A stretch of DNA of 64,000 nucleotides, from assembly GCA_043743335.1 (NCBI GenBank), contig JAYTWR010000004.1, forward strand, positions 12,924 through 76,923. Reading direction: 5' to 3'. Shown piece by piece: positions 34,673-43,763 of the stretch. Position 1 is the stretch's first letter. Each line of letters opens with the position of its first letter. The DNA is from UBA5216 sp043743335 (GTDB taxonomy: Bacteria; Pseudomonadota; Gammaproteobacteria; Burkholderiales; SG8-41). The notes under the pieces are model-generated. The model worked only from the letters and a program-made list of their open reading frames with translations. It was not told the origin of the DNA and did not search any database. A program made the position numbers and the translations under genes.

Positions 34673-36097
34673 TTACAGCACTTTGCCCGGATTCATGATG
34701 CCCTGCGGATCGAGCGCGCGCTTTACGGTGCGCATGAGATCGATTTCCACCGGGTCTTTGTAGCGCACCAGTTCTTCGACCTTGGCGATGCCGATGCCGT
34801 GTTCAGCGCTGAAGCTGCCTTTGTATTGCTTGACGATATCGTAAATCACCGTGGTGACATCGTTGGCCGCGCGCGCGGCGGCATCCGTGCGCAGTCGGCC
34901 TTCGACGTAAGCGTTGTAGTGCAGATTGCCGTCACCCAAATGACCGAAGCAAATAATTTTGCTGTCCTTGAAACGTTTTTCCAGCGCGGCCTGGCCATCG
35001 CGAATAAAGGCGGGAATCTCCCCGACGGCCACTGCGATATCGTGCCGATAGAGCATGCCGCTTTCGTTGCGCGCGGCTTCGGGTATGGATTCACGGATGC
35101 GCCACAGCGCCTGTGATTGGGCGTGGCTTTCCGCCAACGTTGCATCGATAACTAATTGATTATCAATGGCTTTTTCTAGGACGCCTTCGAGTGTGTCGCG
35201 CAGGGTGGTGCCGGGCGACGAATCACCCAACTCGGTCAGCACGTACCATTCGTAAGGCTTGTCCAGCGGATCGCGCGTGCCGGGGATGTGCTTCATCACC
35301 AGCTCAAGGCAAGCGCGCGAGATTAACTCAAACGCGCTGATGCGATCACCGAAATGCTGACGCAACAGCGAAAACAAACTTAGCGCGGCGTCAGGGGAGG
35401 GCACGGCCAGCCAAGTGGTCGCCGTGGCGCTCGGCTTGGGAAACAGCTTCAATACCGCGCCAGTGATAATGCCGAGCGTGCCCTCGGCACCGATGAACAA
35501 ATGCTTCAGGTCGTAGCCGGTGTTGTCTTTGCGCAGCGCACGCAGGCCGTTCCAAATGCGGCCATCCGGCAGCACGGCTTCGATGCCGAGCACCAGATCG
35601 CGCGTGTTGCCGTAACGCAGCACATTCACGCCGCCGGCGTTGGTCGATAAATTGCCGCCGATCTGGCAACTGCCTTCAGCGCCCAGCGACAGCGGAAACA
35701 GTCGATCGGCTGCCGCCGCCGCTTGTTGAATATTTGCCAGCACGCAGCCGGCCTCCACCGTCATGGTGTTATTGAGCGCATCGACATGGCGAATGCGGTT
35801 CATGCGCCCCAACGCGATCACCACGGGATTCAGTTTCGGGTCGGGCACGGACGCGCCACACATGCCGGTGTTGCCGCCTTGCGGCACCAGCGGCGTTTGG
35901 GTTTCAGCGCAGATTTTGACAATGGCCGCAACTTGCTCGACGTTGGCCGGTCGCACCACCGCAGCGGCGGCACCCGCATAAATGCCGCGCCAGTCGTTGA
36001 CGTAGGGCTCAAGTTCCGCAGGCTCCGTAAAAATACCTTGCGGGCCGACGGCTGCGCCGAGGCGACTGATAGTGGCGGTGCGGGAGACGGGAGGCAT
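34673..36097 (-). CDS. FAD-binding oxidase, D-2-hydroxyacid/D-2-hydroxyglutarate dehydrogenase type
   Basis: This 474-residue protein of the GlcD/D2HGDH family has an N-terminal PCMH FAD domain (PLVPQGGNTGMCGASV, LSTNAGGVNVLRYGNTRDLV) and a C-terminal FAD-oxidase domain (GHLGDGNLHYN, SAEHGIGIAK, DPQGIMNPGKVL). It oxidises a D-2-hydroxyacid in the cytosol with electrons passed to an acceptor. It heads a minus-strand run, 51 bp before msrB. An exact AT-rich motif lies inside the coding sequence. Confidence 0.9.
   Translation of the reverse strand: MPPVSRTATISRLGAAVGPQGIFTEPAELEPYVNDWRGIYAGAAAAVVRPANVEQVAAIVKICAETQTPLVPQGGNTGMCGASVPDPKLNPVVIALGRMNRIRHVDALNNTMTVEAGCVLANIQQAAAAADRLFPLSLGAEGSCQIGGNLSTNAGGVNVLRYGNTRDLVLGIEAVLPDGRIWNGLRALRKDNTGYDLKHLFIGAEGTLGIITGAVLKLFPKPSATATTWLAVPSPDAALSLFSLLRQHFGDRISAFELISRACLELVMKHIPGTRDPLDKPYEWYVLTELGDSSPGTTLRDTLEGVLEKAIDNQLVIDATLAESHAQSQALWRIRESIPEAARNESGMLYRHDIAVAVGEIPAFIRDGQAALEKRFKDSKIICFGHLGDGNLHYNAYVEGRLRTDAAARAANDVTTVIYDIVKQYKGSFSAEHGIGIAKVEELVRYKDPVEIDLMRTVKRALDPQGIMNPGKVL
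35149..35161 (-). repeat. dispersed AT-rich motif, intragenic copy in the FAD oxidase gene (exact core)
   Basis: The coding strand reads AATCAATTAGTTA, identical to the commonest intergenic core, encoding NQLV within EKAIDNQLVIDATL. Confidence 0.7.
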
Positions 36098-36269
36098 GAT
36101 TGGAGATTGGAGATTGGATCGAGTTTGCGGGGGGGAAACGCCATTTTATCACCCCGTGCTGCGGCGCAGGCGCAGTGTCGCTCGCCACGGCAGCGTTCTA
36201 TTGTAAGCTTTGCCGTCCGTGCATCGACAGCAGCACAGACAATTTGCCTCTCTTAAACAAGGCCTGAAT

Positions 36270-37319
36270 ATGAAGTGTACGATGCGCTTGAGCGTTTTGA
36301 TGCTCATGCTGTTGTTGCCCGCGACCACCGTTGCGCTGGAATATCCCGCGCGCGTGGTAACGCTGGTGGTGCCCTATCCGTTGAGCGGCCCGACCGACAT
36401 TCGCGGCGCGTCACGCATGACCAAAACCTACTAGCTGATGGCGGCGAATGCGCCGCCGGCGATCTCCGACACGCTGGGACGCATTGTGCAGCAGGCAATC
36501 CGCTACGAATCCAAACACCCGGTGCTGCTGGAGCGTCAACCCGGCGGCGCGACCACACGTGGCGCGCAGCATGTGGCGCGCGCGGCGGCGGACGGGCATA
36601 CCTTGTTGCTGGCGAGCAACGAAACCATGGTGCTGACGCCGCATTACGCCGCCGAAGTGGGCTACGACCCGACGCGCAATTTTGAACTCGTCGCACCGCT
36701 GGTCAACATGCCGTTCGTGTTGATGACCAGTACCGGCTTGCCGTTCAAGACGCTGGATCGGCTGATCGGGTACATCAAGGTGCGTCCCGGCGATATCAAT
36801 TACGGCTCGTCGGGTGACGGCAGCACGGGCCATCTGGCGGGGGAGTTGATGCGCCGCGCATTGGGGCTGGACATGGTGCATGTGTCGTACAACGGTGGCT
36901 TGTCGGCCTTGAATGGCCTCGCCACCGGGCAAACGTCGCTGATGTTTGCGGCCCTGCCGCTGGCGTTACCGTATCTGAACAACGAAAACCTGCGCGCGCT
37001 GGCCATCGCCAGCCAGCAGCGCACGGAATTGCTGCCGCATCTGCCTACCTTGAATGAAGCCGGTATTGCGGGTGCGGATGTCTCTGCTTGGTTCGGCGTA
37101 TTCGCACCGAATGGCGTGTCGCCGAGTGCGATTCGTTGGCTGAACGAGCGTATTTCAGAAGCGGTGAATGATCCTGCTACACGTAACGTCTTGGTGCTGC
37201 AAGGTTTGGAACCGATTCGCGGATCACTGTCGGCGTTCGCCTCGCGCATCTATGCTGAAGGCGAGCGCTGGGGGCCGGTGCTGAAAGCGGCGCGTATTCC
37301 GCTGCGAAACGCTTCTTGA
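36270..37319 (+). pseudogene. Bug/TctC receptor gene interrupted by an in-frame amber codon
   Basis: From ATG 36270 a signal peptide (MKCTMRLSVLMLMLLLPATT to VALEYPARVV) leads into the receptor start (VPYPLSGPTDIRGASRM), then TAG at 36432. The same frame continues without further damage from 36435 to 37319 (ERQPGGATTRG, VHVSYNGGLSA, FGVFAPNGVSP, WGPVLKAARI). The conserved NDVVAR-type segment is also altered. It is either a recent nonsense pseudogene or a read-through case; the first is more likely given the decayed relatives nearby. Confidence 0.85.
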
Positions 37320-37340
37320 GCGCCCGCGCACGTAGCCACT

Positions 37341-38258
37341 TTAGGTTCTGCGCTTGCGCGTAGATACCGGATTGCGCAGCACGCCGATTTTTTCGATCGC
37401 ACTCACGATTTCGTCACCGTTCTTCAACCACCACGAGCCTTCGCCCTTGTAGCCCGCCGCAACACCCGCTGGGGTACCGGTGGAAATAATATCGCCGGGG
37501 TAAAAGCCCGCGTGGGAGTACCAAGCCACCTGCACTGGAATATGAAAAATCTGCGTGCCGGTGTTGGCATTTTGCCGCAGCTCGCCGTTGATGTGCGTGG
37601 TGAGGCGCAGATTGTGCGGATCGGGAATTTCGTCTTTGGTGACGACCCACGGGCCCATGGGTGCTGCGGTCGGGAAATTTTTCCCGATCATGATGTTGCC
37701 TTCCTTGCGCTCGGCAAACTGCACATCGCGCGCGGAAATGTCGTTCAAAATGGTGTAGCCGAAAATATGCTCATAGGCTTCTTCAGCCGACACATCGGCG
37801 CACTCGTCGGCCATCACCACGGCCAGCTCGGTTTCGTAATCGAGTTTGTCTGTCCACGAAGGCTTGCGCACCGTGTCGCCATCGGCGATCAAGGTATCCA
37901 CGTGTTTGATGAATCCTGCGGGTTGCGAATACGCCGCGCTACCGACTTCAGCAGCGTGATCAGAATAGTTTTTGCCGATGGCCATGATTTTGCCGGGGCG
38001 CAGCGGCGGGCAGGCGCTCACCGCGTCCAGCGACACGATGTGCTCACGGCTACCGGCTTTCAGGCGTTGCTCGGCCTGAGCCAGCACATCGCGCACACGG
38101 GCCAGCGCATCCGCGCCGCCGCGTATGCAATCGATCAGTGTGTCGGGCAGGCCGCGCCCGCTTTTGGCTTCAGTGATGTCGAGAGCTTGCCCGTTGGACA
38201 GCAGCACGCCGAAATGATCGACACGGGCACGGGGCGGACGGAAACTGAGCAGCTTCAT
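37341..38258 (-). CDS. fumarylacetoacetate hydrolase-family protein
   Basis: This 305-residue protein has the FAH-family active region: GKIMAIGKNYSDHAAE, LDYETELAVVMADE (metal-binding glutamates), YTILNDISARDVQ and DIISTGTPAGVA. Members hydrolyse or decarboxylate 2,4-diketo acids and acylpyruvates in the cytosol. Its ATG overlaps the stop codon of the upstream MFS gene by four bases, so uptake and breakdown of one compound are probably coupled. Confidence 0.92.
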   Translation of the reverse strand: MKLLSFRPPRARVDHFGVLLSNGQALDITEAKSGRGLPDTLIDCIRGGADALARVRDVLAQAEQRLKAGSREHIVSLDAVSACPPLRPGKIMAIGKNYSDHAAEVGSAAYSQPAGFIKHVDTLIADGDTVRKPSWTDKLDYETELAVVMADECADVSAEEAYEHIFGYTILNDISARDVQFAERKEGNIMIGKNFPTAAPMGPWVVTKDEIPDPHNLRLTTHINGELRQNANTGTQIFHIPVQVAWYSHAGFYPGDIISTGTPAGVAAGYKGEGSWWLKNGDEIVSAIEKIGVLRNPVSTRKRRT

Positions 38259-39496
38259 GGGTTCTCCTTTTCAGGGGATTCTTCAGGCGGTTTTACGTTC
38301 TGAAACATCCGCAGCAACGTGAGATCGTAAACAATCTTCAGCGCACCACATACTACCAGCGGCCAGCCAAAGCTGGAAAGCGTGAGCATATATCCAGCCA
38401 GCGCCGGACTCAAGGCGGAAGCCAAACTGCGCGGCACATTGGTCAGGCTGGCGGCGGCGGGGCGTTCGGGCGGGGACACCACCGCCATCACATACGACAC
38501 CCGCGCTGGCACGTCCATCGACCCCAGCGCCGAGCGCAGAAACAGGCACGCAATGGCCAGTGGCAGCGTGGGCATAAACGGCACTAGTATGCACAGAATA
38601 TTGGCCGGCAAATGGGTAAACACCATGGTGTTGATGAGCCCAAAGCGCGCGGCGATTTTGCTGGCCGCCAGATGCGAAAACGCACCCAGCAGATTAGTAC
38701 ACAAAAACAGCGTGGCCGCCTGGGTAACGGTCAGTCCGTGGCGCTGATATAGCCACAGCGCCAGCAGCGATTGCACGGCGAAACCACCGCCCAAAGCGTC
38801 GATGCTGAACACGGCCGCCAATTTGTAGACCCGATGTTTCGACGGCCCCAGCGGCGTGCGCGGCGCATCCTCGTGCCGATCCAGCGTCGGCGACAAGCCG
38901 CGATACATCAGCAGCGTGCCCAACCCCGCCAAGCCATAAGCGAGAAACATGCATTGAATCGCGGTCTTTTCAGCGACACCGCCCAAGCTGCCGATCAACA
39001 CAGGGAGTGCCGCCGCCTGCGCACCGGCGGCTGCGGCCAGTGCGGCGATCAGGCTGTAGCGCGCGAACAACGCGGTGCGCGATTGCGCTGGCGTGGTGTG
39101 CGTGAGTAGCGTTTGCTCCAGCGGCAAAAACACGCTGACATCACCACTGGATGGATTGATTGTGCCTACAAACGCCAATATCAGCAGCGGCCAAAAGTCG
39201 GTGATGGCGATGAAGCTCAAGCCCGTCAACATCATCAACAACGAGGCGCACGACAGCAGCGTGCGTCCGCGAAAACGATGCGCGATCATGCCAGTGGTCA
39301 ACGTCATCACGCCAGAACCCAGCAGCGTGGCGGTAATGACGAAGCCGATTTGCAGTGCGCTGTAGCCGAGCAGGGTCAGGTAATACGGCAGCAGCAGCGC
39401 AACGTAGCCATCACAAAATCCGCGCAGCGCGCGCGCAGCCAACAGACGCCTAGCGTCGGGCTGTGTGCCGGGCGGTAATAAGGTGAATCGGGGCAT
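38255..39496 (-). CDS. MFS transporter
   Basis: This 413-residue protein has about twelve hydrophobic helices and a central hydrophilic loop around RGLSPTLDRHEDAPRTPLG. The first-half signature GMIAHRFRGRTLLS resembles the MFS loop 2-3 motif. The substrate is unknown. It is translationally coupled to the FAH-family hydrolase. Confidence 0.88.
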   Translation of the reverse strand: MPRFTLLPPGTQPDARRLLAARALRGFCDGYVALLLPYYLTLLGYSALQIGFVITATLLGSGVMTLTTGMIAHRFRGRTLLSCASLLMMLTGLSFIAITDFWPLLILAFVGTINPSSGDVSVFLPLEQTLLTHTTPAQSRTALFARYSLIAALAAAAGAQAAALPVLIGSLGGVAEKTAIQCMFLAYGLAGLGTLLMYRGLSPTLDRHEDAPRTPLGPSKHRVYKLAAVFSIDALGGGFAVQSLLALWLYQRHGLTVTQAATLFLCTNLLGAFSHLAASKIAARFGLINTMVFTHLPANILCILVPFMPTLPLAIACLFLRSALGSMDVPARVSYVMAVVSPPERPAAASLTNVPRSLASALSPALAGYMLTLSSFGWPLVVCGALKIVYDLTLLRMFQNVKPPEESPEKENP

Positions 39497-39602
39497 GCGG
39501 CAGCGTAGCAGAGAACGGCATTGCCGAGCTTGCGTGGCGGCGGCTATCCGTTGCGGATCATACGTTGCAGGGGATGTGGGTCGTCGAATAAAAGCCTTTT
39601 AA

Positions 39603-39615
39603 AATCAATTGCTTA
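39603..39615 (+). repeat. dispersed AT-rich motif copy (exact core)
   Basis: AATCAATTGCTTA preceded by TTTTAA, 10 bp beyond the stop of the Bug fragment. Confidence 0.6.
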
Positions 39616-39625
39616 TATTAAACGC

Positions 39626-39990
39626 CTACTGCTTGGGAATCTTCGCATCCTTGATCACCTGCGCCCAGCGCGCCGCTTCAGCGCGCATGAAACGGTCAAA
39701 TTCCTCGCGCGTGGTGGGTGAGGGCGGCATCACCAGTTCGGTCAGGCGTTGTTCCATGTCGGGCGTACGCAGTACTGCGGTGATGTCGGCATTCAGTTTG
39801 TCGAGCAGCGGTACCGGCACGGCTGCCGGTGCGCACACGCCGTACCAGGAATTGACTTCGTAGTCCGGCACGCCGGATTCCTGCATCGTCGGCACGTTCG
39901 GCAATGGCGTTTGCCGCTGGGCGCTGGTGACGGCCAGCGCACGCAGACGACCGTTTTGCACAAATGGCATGACAAAGGGAAGGTTCGTGA
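39626..39990 (-). pseudogene. C-terminal third of a Bug/TctC receptor gene
   Basis: The frame reads PFVMPFVQNGRLRALAVTSA, EVNSWYGVCAPAAVPVP and ARWAQVIKDAKIPKQ, the last 115-120 residues of a Bug receptor. Homology stops near 39990 and no signal peptide or N-terminal half is present. It lies directly downstream of the TauD-type dioxygenase on the same strand. Confidence 0.75.
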
Positions 39991-40036
39991 TATGGACAGA
40001 CTACGGCCAAGGCAGCTTGTCTGGATGACGCCGGAT

Positions 40037-40975
40037 TTACGCCACCGCGCGCTGCGCGTGCGCGACTGGTCCCACCGCGCACTGCACGTGCGCGACGGGT
40101 CCCACTGCGAGCCCCACGCCCTTGAGCGAGGTGCGCCGCAGATCGCGCCTTTCCTGCAAATCCTTGTAGCGGCGTGCGCGGTGCATGACTGTGCGGTTGT
40201 CCCACATCACCAGATCATTGACGCGCCATTCGTGGGCATAGACGAACTGCCGCTGCGTGGCATGTTCCGCCAAATCACGGATATAGGCGCGCGCTTCAGG
40301 CACTGGCCAGCCCTGAATGCCGCCAATGTGCGCTGACAAATACAATGACTTTCGGCCATTGACCGGATCGCTGATGACCAGCGGGTGCGACACGGGTTTC
40401 AGGCGCTCTGCGTGTTCGTCGTTCTTGATGTCAAGGCCGATTTGCGCGCGCGAATAAACAATGGAATGCTCCGCGATTAACGTTTCAGCTTCGGCTTGAT
40501 CTTCTGGCGGCAAGGCGCTCCAGGCTGCACGCATGTCGGCGAATTCCGTGTTGCCGCCGGTGGCGGGCAGCACGCGTGCATGCAGCAGCGTGTAGCCAGC
40601 ACCCACTGCACGAAACGACGCATCGGAATGCCACAAGCGGTTCGCAATGGCATACATGCGCCGCGCGTCGTCGCGGGCGCGCAGGCGCTCCCGCTCATCG
40701 AGATTGGAAATGTCGCCCAATTCAATTTGCTGAAAGCGGCGCTCCTCGGGCTTTTTCATCTGGCCGGCGAGGGTGACTTCCAGCTCGCCGAAGTTGCGCG
40801 TGAATTCAACCTGTTGTGCATCGGTGAACGGTTGATCGCGAAACACCAGCACGGCGTGCTCGTGCATGCCGGCTTCGATGGCATCGGCCGCGCCGGGCTT
40901 CAGGGGCTGCGTAATGTCAATGCCGGATACTTCTCCGATAAAGCTGGGGTGCAGCCGGTTGATGCGTAGCGCCAT
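40037..40975 (-). CDS. TauD/TfdA-family Fe(II)/2-oxoglutarate dioxygenase
   Basis: This 312-residue protein has the HxD iron motif (His116, Asp118 in LWHSDASF), the distal histidine in DNRTVMHRARRY and a following arginine-rich segment ending RRTSLKG. These enzymes hydroxylate sulfonates, herbicide ethers or similar molecules. The last 20 residues (GPVAHVQCAVGPVAHAQRAV) come from a 30-bp tandem duplication and are not family sequence. The substrate is unknown. Confidence 0.88.
   Translation of the reverse strand: MALRINRLHPSFIGEVSGIDITQPLKPGAADAIEAGMHEHAVLVFRDQPFTDAQQVEFTRNFGELEVTLAGQMKKPEERRFQQIELGDISNLDERERLRARDDARRMYAIANRLWHSDASFRAVGAGYTLLHARVLPATGGNTEFADMRAAWSALPPEDQAEAETLIAEHSIVYSRAQIGLDIKNDEHAERLKPVSHPLVISDPVNGRKSLYLSAHIGGIQGWPVPEARAYIRDLAEHATQRQFVYAHEWRVNDLVMWDNRTVMHRARRYKDLQERRDLRRTSLKGVGLAVGPVAHVQCAVGPVAHAQRAVA
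40041..40100. repeat. 30-bp tandem duplication at the 3' end of the dioxygenase gene
   Basis: Two adjacent 30-bp units differ at about four positions. They encode the repeated GPVAH tail and may extend the protein past its original stop. Confidence 0.85.
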
Positions 40976-41024
40976 GATGCGTCTCCTCAGGTGATGACCT
41001 CAAAGGGGGCTGCCGGGCAGGGAA

Positions 41025-41996
41025 TTAATCGATCACCGCGCCCGACGCCTTGATCGTCGGCAGCCATTTTGCAATATCCGCCTTGGTCAATGCGGTGAAT
41101 TCCGCCGGTCCGCGAAAGGTGGGCGGCGTGCCGATTTTCAGGTAACGCTCGCGCACGTCGGGCCGCTCCAGCCCGCGTTTGATGACTTCGGCGAGGCGCG
41201 CCACGACCGGTTGGGGAATGTGAGCCGGGCCGCATACGCCTTGCCACAGCACGGATTCGATTTCTGGAAAGCCCGCCTCGCGCATAGTCGGCAGGTTGGG
41301 CAACTCGGCCTGGCGGGCGGGGCCGGTGGTGGCGAGCAGCCGCAGCCTTGGCCCGATGTTGACCGTGGCGTGCAAGCCAAACAAAAGCTGGGTTTCGCCC
41401 GCGGCGAGTTCCGGCACACCCGAGCCTTTATACGGCACGTGCGTCATGCCGAGATTGGCGACCTGATTGAAGCGTTCGGCCAACAAATGCGAACTGCCGC
41501 CGACGCCCGGTGAGGCGTAATACACCTTGCCGCTGTTGGCCTTGGCCCACGCCGCAAACTCCTTCATCGAGGTGGGCGGAATCTGCGCCGGTACGGCCGC
41601 GATCAAATAGCTCTCGACCACTTGCGCGATGGCCGTGAAGTCTTTGATGGGATCGTACGGCAACTGGCGCATCACAAACGGGCCGGTGACATGCGAACTG
41701 GTGGTGCACATGAACAGCGTATAGCCGTCGGCCGTGGCCTTGACCAAATCGCGCGCGGCCACAATGCTGGCGAGCCCCGGCCGGTTTTCAACCACCACCG
41801 GTTGGCCCAGTGCCTCAGACAAAAATTGCGCGACGATACGTCCGGAAACATCGACACCGCTGCCGGCGATGAAGCCCACCACGATACGCAGCGGTTTGGT
41901 GGGAAATTTCTGCGCGACCGCAGGGCTGGTGGCGCAGGCCATTGCCGTTGCAACTGCAACTGCAACTGTGGCCAGTCGAACAAAGCGTGTCAGCAT
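41025..41996 (-). CDS. Bug/TctC-family periplasmic receptor
   Basis: This 323-residue protein has a signal peptide (to SPAVAQ) encoded partly by GCAACT-type hexamer repeats. Family motifs: KPLRIVVGFIAGSGVDVSGR, ENRPGLASIVAARDL, MTHVPYKGSGVPELA and WLPTIKASG. The usual PPGG loop is replaced by IAGSG. It lies 49 bp downstream (in transcription, upstream) of the dioxygenase, so an operon receptor-dioxygenase is plausible. Confidence 0.9.
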   Translation of the reverse strand: MLTRFVRLATVAVAVATAMACATSPAVAQKFPTKPLRIVVGFIAGSGVDVSGRIVAQFLSEALGQPVVVENRPGLASIVAARDLVKATADGYTLFMCTTSSHVTGPFVMRQLPYDPIKDFTAIAQVVESYLIAAVPAQIPPTSMKEFAAWAKANSGKVYYASPGVGGSSHLLAERFNQVANLGMTHVPYKGSGVPELAAGETQLLFGLHATVNIGPRLRLLATTGPARQAELPNLPTMREAGFPEIESVLWQGVCGPAHIPQPVVARLAEVIKRGLERPDVRERYLKIGTPPTFRGPAEFTALTKADIAKWLPTIKASGAVID

Positions 41997-42341
41997 GGTT
42001 CTCCTCGGGTTGCGCCGTAATCCGCGCGCAGGTGTGTGGCTAAATGCTACGCGCGGTCAGGGAATTCGGCAAACTCACTGCGCACCTCACTGCGCACCTC
42101 ACCGAATCATGCAACGTGCGTGGCAGGTGCTGCTGATGGCCAGTGATGATGCTTAAAAATACTCAATAAAATCAATTAGTTACAGTGATATAGCTGGGAC
42201 GGCGCAAGCAACGGCTACTGGCACCTGAGCGGCGTTCAATGTTGTAGCGCCTTGTCTATACGCGGTTTAACTTCACCCATCATGAGCGCCAGCGAGCGCA
42301 GCGCGGCCTGTGTGCGTCGTGTCGCGCCGTAGCGCAGCGTG
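41997..42341. other. 345-bp intergenic stretch between two Bug genes
   Basis: It holds a 12-bp direct repeat (CTCACTGCGCAC, 42074-42102) and one AT-rich motif. On the minus strand near 42239-42340 is a 36-codon open piece ending MMGEVKPRIDKALQH and stop, which could be the tail of a lost gene. Nothing else is recognised. Confidence 0.5.
42170..42182 (+). repeat. dispersed AT-rich motif copy (exact core)
   Basis: AATCAATTAGTTA preceded by AAAAATACTCAATAA, in the spacer between two Bug genes. Confidence 0.75.
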
Positions 42342-43307
42342 CTACTCGGCACGCATACCCGTAGCTTTGACCACGAGGCTCCACTTCTTGATTTCGGCGC
42401 GCACATAGTCGGTGAAGCGCTCCGGCGTCATGAAAAAAATGTTCGCGCCCAGCGCATGAAAGCGCTCTTTAACCTCGGGCGAGTTCAGCACTTTGTCGAT
42501 TTCACGGCTCAAGCGCGCGACGATGTCTTTCGGCGCGCCCGCTGGCATCACCATGCCGTACCAAATGGTGCTTTCATAACCGGGCAGGCCCGCCTCGGCG
42601 ATGGTCGGCACGTCGGGCATGCTGGGGGAGCGCTCCGCCGATGTGACGCCCAAGGGGCGCAGTCTGCCGGCTTTCAGATGAGGAGACACCGAAACGATAG
42701 TGGCGAATATCAACGCGACTTGGCCGCTCGCCACATCTACCATGGCGGGGCCGCCGCCTTTGTAGGGGATATGGGTCATTTTTATTTTGGCGAGGTAGCT
42801 GAACAGCTCGGCGGTGAAATGATTGGCGCTGCCGAGTCCGGCTGACGCATAGGTTAGTTTGCCGCCTTCACTGCCGGCCAGCGCAATCAGCTCGGTGACG
42901 GATTTCGCCGGCACGGCGGGATTCACCACCAGCACATTAGGCATCGACACAAAATTGGCGACATAGGTGAAATCGCGCATCGAGTCATACGGCAGATTCT
43001 TGTAGGTGCTGGGATTAACCGCCATGGTGCTGGTAGCCGCCAGCATCATGGTGTACCCGTCGGCTGGCGTGCGCGCGATCATGCCCGCAGCAGCCGAGCC
43101 GGACGCCGCCGGGCGATTGTCGATCACGATGGGTTGCTTCAGGGCTTCACTTAGGCGCGTGCAAACAATGCGCGACACCACATCCGACGCGCCGCCGGGG
43201 GCAAAGCCGAGCACAAAGCGTATGGGTTTGCTGGGGTATGCCTGGGCTGCGGCATGCCCGGTAACGCAGACCATGCACCCCATAAACAGTTTGCGTAGAA
43301 GTGTCAT
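42342..43307 (-). CDS. Bug/TctC-family periplasmic receptor
   Basis: This 321-residue protein has a signal peptide ending near GHAAAQA. Family motifs: KPIRFVLGFAPGGASDVVSR, DNRPAASGSAAAGMIA, MTHIPYKGGGPAMVD and WSLVVKATGMR. The ATG at 43307 has no Shine-Dalgarno sequence: the preceding 25 bases are the AT-rich motif, which touches the start codon. A collapsed Bug gene lies immediately upstream on the same strand. Confidence 0.9.
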   Translation of the reverse strand: MTLLRKLFMGCMVCVTGHAAAQAYPSKPIRFVLGFAPGGASDVVSRIVCTRLSEALKQPIVIDNRPAASGSAAAGMIARTPADGYTMMLAATSTMAVNPSTYKNLPYDSMRDFTYVANFVSMPNVLVVNPAVPAKSVTELIALAGSEGGKLTYASAGLGSANHFTAELFSYLAKIKMTHIPYKGGGPAMVDVASGQVALIFATIVSVSPHLKAGRLRPLGVTSAERSPSMPDVPTIAEAGLPGYESTIWYGMVMPAGAPKDIVARLSREIDKVLNSPEVKERFHALGANIFFMTPERFTDYVRAEIKKWSLVVKATGMRAE

Positions 43308-43319
43308 AACTAATTGATT
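43307..43319 (-). repeat. dispersed AT-rich motif copy abutting a Bug start codon (exact core)
   Basis: The minus strand reads ACTCAATAA and then AATCAATTAGTTA, the last base being the A of the Bug ATG. Confidence 0.75.
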
Positions 43320-43338
43320 TTATTGAGTAATTTATGCA

Positions 43339-43548
43339 TCACTTTGCCAGCCCCAAATCGCGCAACAGCTTGCCTGTGACTTCGCGCTCGGCATCCAGCT
43401 CGCGCTTGAGCTGCGCAGAATCTGCGTAGGCGTCTGCCCAGCCTTGTTGCGCCAGCACTTTTTTCCAAGCGGCGCGTGGAGTACGCAGCGTGTGTGGTAG
43501 TCACCGCCAGAAGCAGCGCGATCACGGTGAACCATTGCAGACGTGGCA
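43339..43548 (-). pseudogene. collapsed Bug/TctC-type gene: signal peptide joined out of frame to the C-terminus
   Basis: ATG 43548 opens a signal peptide (MPRLQWFTVIALLLAVTTTH). Immediately afterwards, in another frame, LRTPRAAWKKVLAQQGWADA and AEREVTGKLLRDLGLAK with stop 43339 give a TctC-type C-terminus. The central 250 or more codons are gone. It is the same architecture of decay as at 17529. Confidence 0.7.
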
Positions 43549-43598
43549 TGCGTGAATCTCGCTTTCGAGGCACGGGTCGTTGGGGGCAGGGGTGGGGC

Positions 43599-43614
43599 GT
43601 CACCGGCATGCTAC
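43599..43614. repeat. possible solo end of the MITE-like family
   Basis: GTCACCGGCATGCTAC matches the inner arm of MITE copies A and B at 15 of 16 positions, without the rest of the element. Confidence 0.35.
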
Positions 43615-43763
43615 GCCAATTCCATTTAACCGTGCAGCGCGAGCTGCATCGTGCAGTAGTGCTGCTGGGTTCAAAGCAGTATATTGGGTGCGTGCGTGCG
43701 GGCCTGCTGTCGGGGCGGCGTGCAGCGGCGGGTTTTCAATGGCAGGCTTATCGTGGGGATCGT

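Noticed and set aside
42239..42340. 36-codon minus-strand piece ending MMGEVKPRIDKALQH
   Set aside because: It may be a gene tail, but no family could be named and the piece is too short to call; it is mentioned only in the intergenic description.
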